A stretch of DNA of 64,000 bases from Methanothrix thermoacetophila PT (GTDB lineage Archaea; Halobacteriota; Methanosarcinia; Methanotrichales; Methanotrichaceae), in NCBI RefSeq assembly GCF_000014945.1, contig NC_008553.1, forward strand, positions 1,240,001 to 1,304,000, written 5' to 3'. Shown one piece after another: positions 22,567 to 32,353 of the stretch (its first letter is position 1; each line of letters starts with the position of its first letter). Under the pieces are notes generated by a model that saw only the letters and a list, made by a program, of their open reading frames with translations, did no database searches and had not been told where the DNA came from. The position numbers and the translations under genes were made by a program.

Positions 22567-25177
22567 GGCCTTTGCGCATTCTTTTTATGGCGATTCCCAT
22601 CATGGCGGATGTGGTTATCGCCACAATCGAGGCGACAGCTCCAGGAGCTGGGATCTTGCTCCCCTCCGCAGTTTTCCGCCCGGTCGGCATATCGCCGTTC
22701 ATGCTGTTATTCGCAGAACTTCCATTCTCATGAGTTTGGGATAAGAGGGGAAGGGTGCTGTAAATCGGGGAGGTGAGGTTGAATTTGGCACTTGCCACCG
22801 CCTCCCCCATTATGTTCTGCACCCTGAGCTGGAGCGTGTATCTGCCTGGAGCTGCTGGAACACGCTCGATATGCGGCTCCAGCGCGTTTATGTCGCCCAC
22901 CAGCGTCTGGTTCTTTTGACCAACGACCGTGCTGTTGTTCCACAAGAAGAACGCGAGTCTGCTCCCTGAAGCAAACGACATGATCTGGCCCCTGGAGTAG
23001 TAGACTCTCCCATCGTTTCCAATTATCCTCTCAATCCTGCCCGCCTGGTCGAAGAAGACGCCCACGCTCGCAGAATAGGAATCGTTGATGTAAAGAATGG
23101 CACTCGTCGGGGTGATATCTGCATCTGGCACTACCATATCATTCATCACAGGCACAGTGCCGTTCCAGGTCCAATCAAACCTCCATGTGTCGCCCAATCC
23201 TCTGCCGGTGGAGATCTCCTTCAGCGACACAGTCCTTCCGGGAGGATCCATAACCTCCACGAGAGCACCCCTCATCTCGCCAGCCTTGACTGTGGCATTG
23301 AATGCGACAGGTGGTGCAGCATCAGACGGGACTCCCAGCTGGAGTATCCTCGGCATTGGAACGACGTATGCCACTGTGTATGGGAAGTACCTGAGGGTAT
23401 CGTTGTCCGCGACCGCAAGATAGAGGCCCTTCGTCACGCCCGGATACTCCGGCCAGATCTCTACAGATGACCCCTTCCCCAGCGACTTCGACTCGTCATT
23501 CACCATGTAAATGCCCTTTGGAGTAGTGAATATCACCATATCTCCTATCTTGGAGCCGCCCTCTATCGGGAGGTAGATCTGATCTGAGATCTGGAAGACG
23601 CCATCTATGACCGCAATCTGTCTCTCTTTGTCCCTGAAGATCTCTCCTACATGAACTGCAAGTATCGGGAGATCCTTGATATCGAAGACGTCTTTCTTGT
23701 AGACATATGTCGAATTGGAGCTGATGGTGCTGTTGTCCACGATCCTGTTATCCTTGAGGAGACTCACGAAGATCCTGTCTTTGCCGACGTCTCTTATTAG
23801 AAGCGAGTATCCGTCCCTGAAGAAGTAGATGTTCCCAGATGTCGCTATGTCCTGAGCGTCTGTGTCTATCAGAACCCTCCCGAGGCGCTCGTAGTCGAAC
23901 ATGCTCTTCTCTCCGATCTCGGAGCTCGTGTTTCTGCCATATCCTGCAAACCAGAGCTCTCCGAACAGGCTCAGAACGTAATACTCTCCCCACGAATCGC
24001 GCTCGAAGCGTTTCGGCTGGATGTAAGTGTAGTACAGCAATCCCCTCATCGAGCCGACCACTGAGCCGTTCATCTCCACAGGCACAATCGGCCCGAACCT
24101 CGGGACGACACGTCTGGAGCTGCCGTTCAGGACGAACGTCTCGCTTCCGATCATATCCTCATCGTCAAAGTAGAAGCCGGCGTAGTTCCTGTAATCCCAG
24201 ACGGTGCTGACATAAGCAGGTATGTCCTCGATGATCTTCTGGACATGCAGATCGCCCTCGTGGAAGACAGGCCCCCGTATTATGTACCTCCCGTACTCGG
24301 TGTATAATCCCACAGGGTAGTATCTGAGAGTGGGACTGTCCGTAACCCTGAGAGCGAGACCTCCGGCGATGTGAACCATGCTGTCGGGGCTCAGGGCTAT
24401 ATCATCGCTGTTCCTGAGCTCGATCCGATCCCCTGATATGTCGTTCACCTTCAGGAGTCCTATCGTTGCACCATCTGTGAGGACCACGGCTGGATGGGTG
24501 CTGACCTGGAAGATACCATCGACGTCCACCCTGTCCTCATCCCTGCCATGCATTCCGGAGCGGACGTGGATAAGTATCAGAGGAATATCGGTCTCTGGAT
24601 GCTTCCAGACATACGTGCTGCCCTCCTCGACGACCGCGCGATCAACCGTTGAACCATCCATGAGCAGCTCTATGAACGCCTTTCTCCCGTCATCTGAGAC
24701 GCTCTCAAGCGCCACAGTGTATCCATCACCGAGAATCAGAGGTCTCTCCGATGATATGGTGTAACGATCATCAGAATCTATCAGTACCTCCCGGAGCTCG
24801 CCCTTTTCGAGGGAGCTGATCTCCTCTGTAATCGGCCCCTCCGGATACCCTGCGAGGTACCTCTTCCCCAGGAACCCTATCCAGAGGTACCGTCCCCAGC
24901 TTTCGTACTCGAAGCGCTTCGCCACAGCTCTGCACGAGTATATCAAATTCCCTTCCTCGATCGTTCTCTCTGTGGGAATTATGGAAAGAGACTCGCTCCC
25001 CATGCCCTCCTTCAGGTCGTAGACGAACCATCCGAAGTCCTCTGCGTTCCACACCCCCTCCGCGGTTGCCATGTGGCCCCTGATCTCAGCTATCTCAGAT
25101 GGCATCTGGCCTGCAGATACTCCTACCGTGATGAGCATGATGCTGAGAACAAGGCCAATCTGTCTCGGTGATCCCAT
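22553..25177 (-). CDS. S-layer protein with duplicated S-layer domains
   Basis: The 874-residue protein has a signal peptide, two tandem copies of the methanogen S-layer duplication domain, a linker and a C-terminal membrane anchor ([19 protein letters not shown]) followed by basic residues. The duplication is visible as paired blocks: [18 protein letters not shown] with [18 protein letters not shown], and [10 protein letters not shown] with [10 protein letters not shown]. Such proteins form the outer protein lattice. Many Asn-X-Ser/Thr sequons make it a likely AglB substrate. Its start lies 39 bp from an ATG on the other strand, leaving a very compact divergent promoter shared with cfbC. Confidence 0.9.
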   Translation of the reverse strand: MGSPRQIGLVLSIMLITVGVSAGQMPSEIAEIRGHMATAEGVWNAEDFGWFVYDLKEGMGSESLSIIPTERTIEEGNLIYSCRAVAKRFEYESWGRYLWIGFLGKRYLAGYPEGPITEEISSLEKGELREVLIDSDDRYTISSERPLILGDGYTVALESVSDDGRKAFIELLMDGSTVDRAVVEEGSTYVWKHPETDIPLILIHVRSGMHGRDEDRVDVDGIFQVSTHPAVVLTDGATIGLLKVNDISGDRIELRNSDDIALSPDSMVHIAGGLALRVTDSPTLRYYPVGLYTEYGRYIIRGPVFHEGDLHVQKIIEDIPAYVSTVWDYRNYAGFYFDDEDMIGSETFVLNGSSRRVVPRFGPIVPVEMNGSVVGSMRGLLYYTYIQPKRFERDSWGEYYVLSLFGELWFAGYGRNTSSEIGEKSMFDYERLGRVLIDTDAQDIATSGNIYFFRDGYSLLIRDVGKDRIFVSLLKDNRIVDNSTISSNSTYVYKKDVFDIKDLPILAVHVGEIFRDKERQIAVIDGVFQISDQIYLPIEGGSKIGDMVIFTTPKGIYMVNDESKSLGKGSSVEIWPEYPGVTKGLYLAVADNDTLRYFPYTVAYVVPMPRILQLGVPSDAAPPVAFNATVKAGEMRGALVEVMDPPGRTVSLKEISTGRGLGDTWRFDWTWNGTVPVMNDMVVPDADITPTSAILYINDSYSASVGVFFDQAGRIERIIGNDGRVYYSRGQIMSFASGSRLAFFLWNNSTVVGQKNQTLVGDINALEPHIERVPAAPGRYTLQLRVQNIMGEAVASAKFNLTSPIYSTLPLLSQTHENGSSANNSMNGDMPTGRKTAEGSKIPAPGAVASIVAITTSAMMGIAIKRMRKGLRRT

Positions 25178-25237
25178 TTGCCAGCCCTCTAGATAACTCC
25201 TTATATCTACTTCTCCATGAGCTACGCGGAGTCTGTC

Positions 25238-26032
25238 ATGTCACCTATTAAGCATGTTGCCATCTACGGCAAGGGAGGTATTGGAAAGTCCTGCATAGCA
25301 TCAAATGTGGCGGCTGCATGCGCCGAACGCGGGGTCAGGGTCCTGGTCGTCGGATGCGACCCGAAGAGCGACTCCTCGATAAATCTCATAGGACGAAGGA
25401 TTCCCACGATGATGGACATGATCCGGGAGGGGAAGGAGATCCGTGAGGAGGATGTCGTCTTCACAGGATACAGAGGAGTGAGGTGCATAGAGGTCGGCGG
25501 CCCGGAGCCGGGAGTCGGATGCGCTGGCAGGGGAATAATAGTGGCAATAGATTTCCTTAGAAAGGTCTCCAGGATAATGGATGATGTAGACCTCGTGCTA
25601 TATGACGTTCCCGGGGATATCGTGTGTGGTGGATTCTCAGCCCCGATAAGAAAGGGTCTCGTCACGGAGGCGTACATAATAACATCTGGGGAGTACATGC
25701 CTGTTTACGCTGCCAACAACATATGCAGGGGCCTGAAGCGGCTTGGGGCAAGGCTCGCCGGGGTCGTTTGCAACTCCAGGGATGTTGAGGGGGAGAGGGA
25801 GATCGTCGATGATTTCGCCAGGGCGATAGGTAGCAGGATGGTCGTGTTCATACCAAAAGATCCCGTTGTACAGAGGTGCGAGAGGAGAGCTGTAACGGTG
25901 ATCGAGGGTGAGCCTGAAAGCAGCATCGCAGGGGTTTATCGCGCCCTCGCAGAGCATGTTCTGAGCTGTACGGATGCATCGGTGCCGGAGCCGCTCGACG
26001 ACGAGAGTCTGCGTGAGATAACAAGGATGTGA
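25238..26032 (+). CDS. cfbC: Ni-sirohydrochlorin a,c-diamide reductive cyclase, reductase subunit
   Basis: CfbC is the NifH-like ATP-dependent reductase that delivers electrons to CfbD for F430 synthesis, the nickel cofactor of methyl-coenzyme M reductase. The 264-residue protein has the P-loop YGKGGIGKS, the switch region GCDPKSDSS, and the two cysteines that ligate the bridging cluster ([12 protein letters not shown] and [11 protein letters not shown]). ATG at 25238 is chosen: GGAG precedes it by six bases, homologs begin near IAIYGKGG, and a TATA-like CTTATATCT at 25199-25207 puts transcription start downstream of the ATG at 25217. cfbB follows after 53 bp. Confidence 0.92.
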   Translation: MSPIKHVAIYGKGGIGKSCIASNVAAACAERGVRVLVVGCDPKSDSSINLIGRRIPTMMDMIREGKEIREEDVVFTGYRGVRCIEVGGPEPGVGCAGRGIIVAIDFLRKVSRIMDDVDLVLYDVPGDIVCGGFSAPIRKGLVTEAYIITSGEYMPVYAANNICRGLKRLGARLAGVVCNSRDVEGEREIVDDFARAIGSRMVVFIPKDPVVQRCERRAVTVIEGEPESSIAGVYRALAEHVLSCTDASVPEPLDDESLREITRM

Positions 26033-26085
26033 ACCGCCCTTTGGGAGGAGCTAATACCCTTCCGATCTTTCGTGGAGGTAAGAGC

Positions 26086-27480
26086 ATGCACATTCCGAGG
26101 ATCGTAATTGCCGGGGACAGAAGCTCCAGCGGCAAGACCACGATAGTGGCAGGGCTGCTTTCAGCACTTGTTCGGATGAACTTGAATGTCCAGGCCTTCA
26201 AGGTAGCCATGGACTACATAGATCCGAGCTACCACACATGGATCACGGGGAGGTTCTGCAGGAACCTCGACGGTTACCTGATGAGCGAGAGCAGGGTGCT
26301 AGAGATATTCAACCATGCATCCAGAGATGCTGATATCGCCGTGATCGAGGGGGTTCGCGGCCTCTACGAAGGATACGAGGGGGATGCTGGTTCAACAGCG
26401 CAGATCGCGAAGATGCTCCGCGCGCCTGTGATACTGGTCGTGGATGCGAGATCGATAACGAGAAGTGCAGCCGCGCTTGTGAGGGGATACATGGATTACG
26501 ACAGGGATGTTCAGATCAGAGGAGTCATACTCAACAAGCTCGGCGGGGAGAGGCATGCAGACAAAGCGACGAGGGAGATCGAGCGTTATGCCGGGGTTCC
26601 TGTCGTGGGTGCGATACAGAGGAACGATGAGATGCACCTCGCGATGCGCCATCTCGGCCTGGTCCCTGTGACAGAGGGAAGGCTGAGACATCATGGATTT
26701 GCTGAGAGAGTCTCCAGGATACGAGAGATCGTCGAGCTGAGTCTTGACATAAATAGATTGATTGAGATAGCAAAAGAGGCTGAGGATCTCAGGGAAGTTG
26801 AGCCAGATCTGTACATGAGAAACGATCGCGGTCTCGGCCTCAGGGTGGGCGTTGCGCAGGATGAGGCGTTCAACTTTTATTACAGAGACAACCTCGAGCT
26901 GATCGAGCTTGCGGGCGCTGAGGTCGTGCCCTTCAGCCCGATCCACGACTCCAGGATCCCGGAGGTGGACGGCCTGTACGTAGGCGGCGGATACCCGGAG
27001 CTGTATGCAGAGGATCTCTCTAGGAACAGCTCGATGATGAGCTCCATCCGCGATGCCCAAACGGATGGCATGCCTCTGTACGCGGAGTGCGGAGGCCTTA
27101 TGTACATGTGCCGGGAGCTGGAGTGGCCTCACGATGGCGAGGAATCGCGGTATCAGATGGTGGGGGTGGTGCCGGCGCTCGCACGACGGGGCCGGAGGAG
27201 GATCGTGAGCTACGTGAACGGCGCCTTCGTCACCGACACATCCATCGGGAGGAGCGGTGATGGGTTCATGGGTCATGAGTTTCATCACTCCGAGCTCGTG
27301 GTCGATGGCGATGTGAGGTACGCCATAAAGCTAAACCGCGGCACCGGAATATCCAACGGCCTGGACGGAATAGTAGACGGGAGGATGATCGCAAGCTACT
27401 CGCATCTCCATTCCGCATCATACAGGGGCTTCCCGGACGTGTTCTTGGATGCGTGCCGTGAGTACAGATACGAGACCTGA
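26086..27480 (+). CDS. cfbB: Ni-sirohydrochlorin a,c-diamide synthase
   Basis: CfbB amidates the a and c side chains of Ni-sirohydrochlorin using glutamine and ATP, in F430 synthesis. The 464-residue protein shows the CobB/CbiA architecture: P-loop IAGDRSSSGKTTIVAGLL, an ATPase domain with DYIDPSYHTWITGR and IEGVRGLYEG, and a class I glutamine amidotransferase domain (LYVGGGYPELYAEDL; nucleophile in PLYAECGGLMYM; catalytic histidine region YSHLHSAS). GGAGGT sits six bases before the ATG at 26086. Cobyrinate diamide synthase would be the main alternative, but linkage to cfbC favours CfbB. Confidence 0.92.
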   Translation: MHIPRIVIAGDRSSSGKTTIVAGLLSALVRMNLNVQAFKVAMDYIDPSYHTWITGRFCRNLDGYLMSESRVLEIFNHASRDADIAVIEGVRGLYEGYEGDAGSTAQIAKMLRAPVILVVDARSITRSAAALVRGYMDYDRDVQIRGVILNKLGGERHADKATREIERYAGVPVVGAIQRNDEMHLAMRHLGLVPVTEGRLRHHGFAERVSRIREIVELSLDINRLIEIAKEAEDLREVEPDLYMRNDRGLGLRVGVAQDEAFNFYYRDNLELIELAGAEVVPFSPIHDSRIPEVDGLYVGGGYPELYAEDLSRNSSMMSSIRDAQTDGMPLYAECGGLMYMCRELEWPHDGEESRYQMVGVVPALARRGRRRIVSYVNGAFVTDTSIGRSGDGFMGHEFHHSELVVDGDVRYAIKLNRGTGISNGLDGIVDGRMIASYSHLHSASYRGFPDVFLDACREYRYET

Positions 27481-27546
27481 AGCTCCTAGGTGGCCCCTGC
27501 CATCTCTCCGTGCCCTCCTCTAGTTCCATCTCGAGGGGGAGACAAC

Positions 27547-27555
27547 CTTTAAAAA
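27547..27555 (+). promoter_or_regulatory. TATA box for deoxyhypusine synthase, leaderless spacing
   Basis: CTTTAAAAA is centred about 29 bases before the ATG at 27580, which would put the transcription start at or next to the start codon. No Shine-Dalgarno sequence precedes the ATG, consistent with a leaderless mRNA. Confidence 0.5.
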
Positions 27556-27579
27556 CGTTAAGCTACCTCCCCTTGTTCC

Positions 27580-28599
27580 ATGAGCTATCCCGAGTCAGAA
27601 ATGCGGCAGAGAACGACGATTCCTATGGTCGACAGAAGCATAGGAGAGCTCGTCTCTGATATGGCCCGGATGGGGTTTCAGGCAGGGCAGCTTGGCCAGT
27701 CCCTGCGCGTCTGGGAGAACATGCTGAGCAGGGATGTGACGGTATTTCTGGGACTGGCAGGCGCCATGGTCCCCGCGGGGCTCCAGGAGATGATCGCGTA
27801 TCTGATATCCAGAAGATACGTGGACTGTCTGGTGAGCACAGGCGCGAACCTCTTCCACGATCTATGTGAAGGACTCGGCATAATGCACTACAGGGGGAGT
27901 TCGTGCGCAGATGATGCTCACCTGAACGAATGCAAGATCGACAGGATCTTCGATGTATTCGTATCTGAGGTCGAGCTGCACAGGGCGGACAAGTACATCT
28001 CAGATCTTGTAATGAGCCTCAGGACCGACATCATGTATTCGTCCAGAGAGATAATGGAGCTCCTCGGAAGAGAGCTGCCGGAGACCACGATCCTGGGAGC
28101 TGCGTACCGTGCTGGAGTGCCGATATTTGTGCCGGCGCTGTCTGACAGCTCCATAGGGATAGGGATGGTCATCGCCTGGCGCAACGGTCACAGGGTTATC
28201 GTGGACCAGATCAGGGATGTGGATGAGATAACGCAGATATCGGAGAAGTCGGCGGAGACCGGAGTGGTGTTCATCGGCGGCGGCGTGCCGAAGAACTTCA
28301 TACAGCAGACGAAGGTCATATCTGAGCTCATGGGAACATACCGGGGAGGTCACTCGTATGCTATACAGTACACCACGGACACGCCGCATTTTGGGGGGCT
28401 CTCGGGATGCACATTCAGCGAGGCCGTATCGTGGGGGAAGGTTGATAAAGAGGCGAGGATGGCACAGGTGTTCTCGGATGCCACGATCACCGTGCCACTT
28501 GTGGTCCATGCGCTGAGGGAGCGCGTGAAGAAAAGATACTCTGTGCCCAGGTTCACCTGGAATGGATCCGAACTCGAGCTCGTCTATGAGCAGGTCTAG
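27580..28599 (+). CDS. dys: Deoxyhypusine synthase
   Basis: Deoxyhypusine synthase transfers the aminobutyl group of spermidine to a lysine of aIF5A, using NAD. The 339-residue protein has the family blocks FLGLAGAMVPAGLQEMI, VSTGANLFHDLCE, IFVPALSDSSIG, FIGGGVPKNFIQQ, SYAIQYTTDTPHFGGLSG and the active-site lysine in SEAVSWGKVDKE (Lys287). A second paralog lies at 55388-56320; this one is closer in length and features to the canonical enzyme, so I assign the hypusine role here. Confidence 0.93.
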   Translation: MSYPESEMRQRTTIPMVDRSIGELVSDMARMGFQAGQLGQSLRVWENMLSRDVTVFLGLAGAMVPAGLQEMIAYLISRRYVDCLVSTGANLFHDLCEGLGIMHYRGSSCADDAHLNECKIDRIFDVFVSEVELHRADKYISDLVMSLRTDIMYSSREIMELLGRELPETTILGAAYRAGVPIFVPALSDSSIGIGMVIAWRNGHRVIVDQIRDVDEITQISEKSAETGVVFIGGGVPKNFIQQTKVISELMGTYRGGHSYAIQYTTDTPHFGGLSGCTFSEAVSWGKVDKEARMAQVFSDATITVPLVVHALRERVKKRYSVPRFTWNGSELELVYEQV

Positions 28600-28952
28600 T
28601 TGAGAGCGCATCGAACCTCTCCTCGGCGATCCACCTCACAGAACCACCTGGGTGCAGTGGCGTTCTTCATGGAGGGGGAGCGGGCCTCCACCCAGTAAGA
28701 CTTATATTTTGTCAGTAATATTTTCTCTTCATAACACTCAGACCCGACAAGACGCAACGCTACGGAGAAACGGTTTGCTATGGAATATTATTAATATTGA
28801 GGAGATGAGAGCTGCTGGTGATCAGAGCGATAAAGAGATGCCCTAGAGTCTATGAGGAGAACGTGCAGTGAGCATCAGATGATCAAGAGGAGAGCAGATG
28901 GGGGTGTTGAAGGAGCTCGTCCTCAGCTGATCCTGTGGATGGAGAGAGGAGG
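28600..28952. other. Intergenic region upstream of the nucleotidyltransferase
   Basis: About 350 bases with no supported gene. ACTTATATTTTG near 28709-28720 is a possible TATA box, which would give the downstream gene an unusually long leader of about 210 bases. Several GAGGAG runs occur but no open frame with recognisable features. Confidence 0.35.
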
Positions 28953-29693
28953 ATGGTGAAACTTGGAGTCATACCTGCGGCAGGCTCCGGCACGCGCCTC
29001 GGGCCGTTCACGAATGCGATACCGAAGGAGCTTCTGCCGGTGGGAGAAAAGGCTGTCATAGAGCATGTCGTTGAAGCGATGAGGCTTTCTGGAATAGAGG
29101 ATATAGCGATAGTATGCAGCCCGCACAAGCACGGGCTCTGCGATTACCTGGGATCAGGCAGGCGGTTCGGCGTGAATCTCGTCTATGTCATGCAGGACGA
29201 GCGAAGGGGGTTAGGGGACGCGGTTCTCGCTGCTGAGAACGTCATCGACGAGAGCTTTGCGGTCGTGCTCGGCGATAACTTCTTCCACCCGAAATCGTTT
29301 CTGAGCGAGCTGATCTCATATCATCTTGAGAGAAGGGCGGATGCAACTCTGGGCGTCGCGGAGGTCGAGGACGTCACGAGACACGGCATCATCAAGCCTG
29401 AGGGCGACAGTATCGTCGACATCGTGGAGAAGCCATCGCCCGAGATGGCGTTCAGCAATCTCGGAGCCATCGGGATGTACGTATTCTCCCCCGATATCTT
29501 CGATGCGATACGGGAGACGGAGCCGGGGTACAGGGGTGAGATCCAGCTCACGGACGCCGTGAAGGTCATGATCGATCGTGGGAGGAGTATCTTATACAGA
29601 AAGATCGATGGGATCCACATCGATGTCGGAACTCCAAAAGATCTGATGAGGGCGAACGAGTGGTATCTGAGAAACGTCATGGATCGCTGCTGA
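28953..29693 (+). CDS. Sugar-1-phosphate nucleotidyltransferase
   Basis: The 246-residue protein is a RmlA/GlmU-type nucleotidyltransferase: VIPAAGSGTRLGPFTNAIPKELLPV holds the nucleotide-binding loop and catalytic lysine, VVLGDNFFHPKSF the metal-binding aspartate, and HGIIKPEGDSIVDIVEKP and GYRGEIQLTDAVKVMI the sugar-binding region. It makes an activated NDP-sugar for glycan synthesis; glucose-1-phosphate thymidylyl- or uridylyltransferase is most likely. There is no C-terminal beta-helix, so no acetyltransferase function. GGAGAGAGGAGG directly precedes the ATG at 28953. A glycosyltransferase stub downstream suggests a former glycan cluster. Confidence 0.85.
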   Translation: MVKLGVIPAAGSGTRLGPFTNAIPKELLPVGEKAVIEHVVEAMRLSGIEDIAIVCSPHKHGLCDYLGSGRRFGVNLVYVMQDERRGLGDAVLAAENVIDESFAVVLGDNFFHPKSFLSELISYHLERRADATLGVAEVEDVTRHGIIKPEGDSIVDIVEKPSPEMAFSNLGAIGMYVFSPDIFDAIRETEPGYRGEIQLTDAVKVMIDRGRSILYRKIDGIHIDVGTPKDLMRANEWYLRNVMDRC

Positions 29694-29698
29694 TTCGT

Positions 29699-29950
29699 TC
29701 ATCCGAGACCCATCGCCTCCATCATTCTTTTGTTTATGATCCGCACATCGAACCGCTCCTCAGCGATTCGACGGCTCGCCGCGCCCATTCGCCCGATCAG
29801 CTCAGGCTCAAGAACGAAACGCTCCATCGTCTCAGCGAGCGCTCCGACGTCCCGCGGCGGCACCAGGAATCCATTTTCCCCGTCGATCACGGTCTCGCGG
29901 CAGCCAGGAGCGTCTGTCGTGATCACCGGCCGGGCCATCAATGAATGATC
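29699..29950 (-). pseudogene. C-terminal stub of a GT4-family glycosyltransferase
   Basis: On the minus strand the last 80 codons of this frame match the C-terminal end of GT-B glycosyltransferases: ARPVITTDAPGCRETVIDGE, GFLVPPRDVGALAETMERF and the final helix. Everything upstream, including the acceptor domain and the first part of the nucleotide-binding domain, is missing. Upstream codons to 30031 are open but show no similarity. It is best read as a truncated remnant. Confidence 0.7.
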
Positions 29951-30187
29951 TCCGTGCCCGAGAAACCGCTGAGAGGATGTGTTTGGGCACGTGTTGTTTT
30001 CAAGGTTTTCAGCTGAAAAAGTACCGTACATTCCGAATTTATCATAGTTCAGAGAAAGGTGAAAAACCCGGATACCGCGTGCCTATTTGAGATACTGATC
30101 AAAAGTTCTAAATACAAATATGATGCAAATTATTGATCAAGTTTCTGTGTCATAGATCCGGACAACACAAGTACGGAGGCGCTACCC

Positions 30188-32185
30188 ATGTCCGATGGTT
30201 TGGGAAAAATAAGGCTCCTGCTCCTGACTCTCACAGGGGCATTGCTGATTTTGTTAATGATCTCCTCATCGATGGCGATCCAGGTGAGCTACAGCTCCAG
30301 TGGAGGAAGCGGCTTCGCCTCAGCCTCTAGCTCATACGATCTGGACTCCTCCACCAGCCTCCAGGAGTCGGTAACAATGGGCGGTGGCATCTCGAAGACC
30401 ATGACGTCCGCGGGAGCAGGGAGGAACCGGATGGAGCAGACGATAAGCGGCTCCGGTGAGACCGGCAGCTTCTCAGCTGAGAGCAGAGTTGAGAGCGTCG
30501 GCGCCATGAGCATCGGCTCCTCGTCTCTCTCATCAGGCGGTTCAGGGGCACTTTCCCAGTCAGTATCATGTCTCGGAGATGCTCAGGTTCAGGTCCAGGC
30601 CCAGCAGGGGAGTTCAGAATCGCTTGAGCGGGCTGTTGTGAGCGCTGGATACCTCTCTGCATCACAGAGCGTGGCTGCAGCTGATGAGATCACATCAGGC
30701 CAGGCTGTTGCGGGCATGGGAAACTATGTTGGCGCAGTGTCAGAGGGGCAGACAGGTAGCGCAGGATCTGTCCAGATGGCATCTGTTCTGTACGGATCTA
30801 TGAGTGCAGAGCTTGGCACAACAACCGCCGGCTGTGGGGTGAGCAGCTCGCAGAGCACACTGATCGAGGGGGCGGCTGGCAGCATCTCCTCCAGCTCGAT
30901 GTCTGATAGCACGCACATGACCGTCGCAGGTGACTTCCTGGGCACCGGCAGCATCGAGGCAGATCTCTCCACAGGATCGGATGCTGCGGTCAGAGGTTCC
31001 ATCTCCGTGGACGGCGCTGAGTGGATGAGCGGATCGGATATGGAACGCGTCCACCAGGAGGGCGGCGGGCTTGCGGTGCATGGTCTGCGCGCACTGGATG
31101 ATGGTGTGGGCACATTCGGCGTGGCTGCGGAGAGCGGCTCTCTCGGCGAGAATGTGGCAACCCTCATGCAGGGCGGATCTGACTCGTCCTACGCTCTCAT
31201 CGGCTGGCGGTGGAACACGCGGGATCCGAGGATCCAGCTCTACCTCAAGAACGACGACCAGCTCGCTGGCGAGGGTCTCACAGCCGCGCAGGCGCAGGCA
31301 GCCATCGCTGCTGCTGCGAACACGTGGGATGATGCGGTCGGCCAGAACCTCTTCGCTGACGGGACGCCGGTGATCATCTCCAGCTCCGTCAACACCGACA
31401 ACCCATGGGACGGGGTGAATGTGCACGCCTGGAAGTACCTCAAAGATGCGCCATCTGCCCTCGCATACTCCAGGACGAGGTATGGCAATCCGGTGGTGGA
31501 CGGGTACTACAGCGTGCTGGAGTCAGATGTGAGCTACAACACAAGGTACAGCTGGTCCACGGATGGTGTGAATCACATCGATGTGCAGACTGTGGCCCTG
31601 CACGAACTCGGGCACACGATCGGCCTTGGCGACCTGTACACGCTCCCAGAGAGCGACCCGAGACGCTACGACTACGACCAGGTGATGAACGCCTATAACG
31701 ACATCCAGAGGACGCTCGGGAACGGTGACCGGGCGGGGGCGGTGCAGTTGTATGGCGCTCCAATACCTGTTGCTGCATATGGGGGCCTGTATCGCATGTA
31801 CGGATATGGTGATCACTTCTACACAACCAGCTACCCAGAGGTCCAGTTCGCAAACTCAATCGGATACAGGTACGAGGGCATAGCAGGATATATTTATCCA
31901 TCCAACCAGGATGGAACCATACCCCTGTATCGCATGTACGGATATGGTGATCACTTCTACACAACCAGCTACCCAGAGGTCCAGTTCGCAAACTCAATCG
32001 GATACAGGTACGAGGGCATAGCAGGATATATTTATCCATCCAACCAGGATGGAACCATACCCCTGTATCGCATGTACGGATATGGTGATCACTTCTACAC
32101 AACCAACTACCCAGAGGTCCAGTTCGCAAACTCAATCGGATACAGGTACGAGGGCATAGCAGGATATATTTTGCCAGTTGGCTGA
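30188..32185 (+). CDS. Secreted matrixin-like zinc metalloprotease with C-terminal DUF5648-type repeats
   Basis: The 665-residue protein has a signal peptide (LLLLTLTGALLILLMISSSMA), a serine/glycine/alanine-rich region to about residue 330, and a metzincin-like protease domain with the zinc motif HELGHTIGLGDLY near residue 475. Three near-identical 46-residue units (LYRMYGYGDHFYTT ... GIAGYIYPS) follow and resemble DUF5648 beta-trefoil-like repeats, presumably for binding. GGAGG lies eight bases before the ATG. It is the most repetitive protein of the window and sits at the edge of the IS-rich segment. The natural substrate is unknown. Confidence 0.85.
   Translation: MSDGLGKIRLLLLTLTGALLILLMISSSMAIQVSYSSSGGSGFASASSSYDLDSSTSLQESVTMGGGISKTMTSAGAGRNRMEQTISGSGETGSFSAESRVESVGAMSIGSSSLSSGGSGALSQSVSCLGDAQVQVQAQQGSSESLERAVVSAGYLSASQSVAAADEITSGQAVAGMGNYVGAVSEGQTGSAGSVQMASVLYGSMSAELGTTTAGCGVSSSQSTLIEGAAGSISSSSMSDSTHMTVAGDFLGTGSIEADLSTGSDAAVRGSISVDGAEWMSGSDMERVHQEGGGLAVHGLRALDDGVGTFGVAAESGSLGENVATLMQGGSDSSYALIGWRWNTRDPRIQLYLKNDDQLAGEGLTAAQAQAAIAAAANTWDDAVGQNLFADGTPVIISSSVNTDNPWDGVNVHAWKYLKDAPSALAYSRTRYGNPVVDGYYSVLESDVSYNTRYSWSTDGVNHIDVQTVALHELGHTIGLGDLYTLPESDPRRYDYDQVMNAYNDIQRTLGNGDRAGAVQLYGAPIPVAAYGGLYRMYGYGDHFYTTSYPEVQFANSIGYRYEGIAGYIYPSNQDGTIPLYRMYGYGDHFYTTSYPEVQFANSIGYRYEGIAGYIYPSNQDGTIPLYRMYGYGDHFYTTNYPEVQFANSIGYRYEGIAGYILPVG
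31786..32170 (+). repeat. Three 138 bp tandem coding repeats
   Basis: Units begin at 31786, 31924 and 32062, each with CCTGTATCGCATGTACGGAT. The first two units are essentially identical and the third, which is truncated at the gene end, differs by about one base (serine to asparagine codon). Near-identity at synonymous positions points to very recent duplication or ongoing homogenisation. Confidence 0.9.
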
Positions 32186-32222
32186 GATCTCCCATCACCT
32201 CCTGGGTGCTGAAATTCGCTCT

Positions 32223-32346
32223 CGCTCATATGTGCGTGGCAACTTGTAGGGCATGCGATCTGGTTGGTGATAGCACTCATTCATTCGACACGAACGCATG
32301 CCGGGGCCATTGTCTTTCCAGGAAAGTCATTATATGGATAAGAGCG
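32223..32346 (+). repeat. Structured dispersed repeat, copy A
   Basis: This 124 bp copy begins CGCTCATATG and ends ATGGATAAGAGCG. It is the most diverged member of the four-copy family (also 36925-37049, 37056-37175 and, inverted, 37891-38010). It lies 7 bp past the 3' end of the methyltransferase stub. Confidence 0.65.
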
Positions 32347-32353
32347 CTGAAAT

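Noticed and set aside
28652-28846. 64-codon open frame upstream of the nucleotidyltransferase
   Set aside because: No ribosome site, no similarity or compositional sign of coding, and it overlaps the presumed promoter.
31440-32198. Minus-strand frame with a perfect protein repeat opposite the metalloprotease
   Set aside because: The repetition is only the antisense image of the 138 bp coding repeats; the plus-strand frame has the protease motif and signal peptide.
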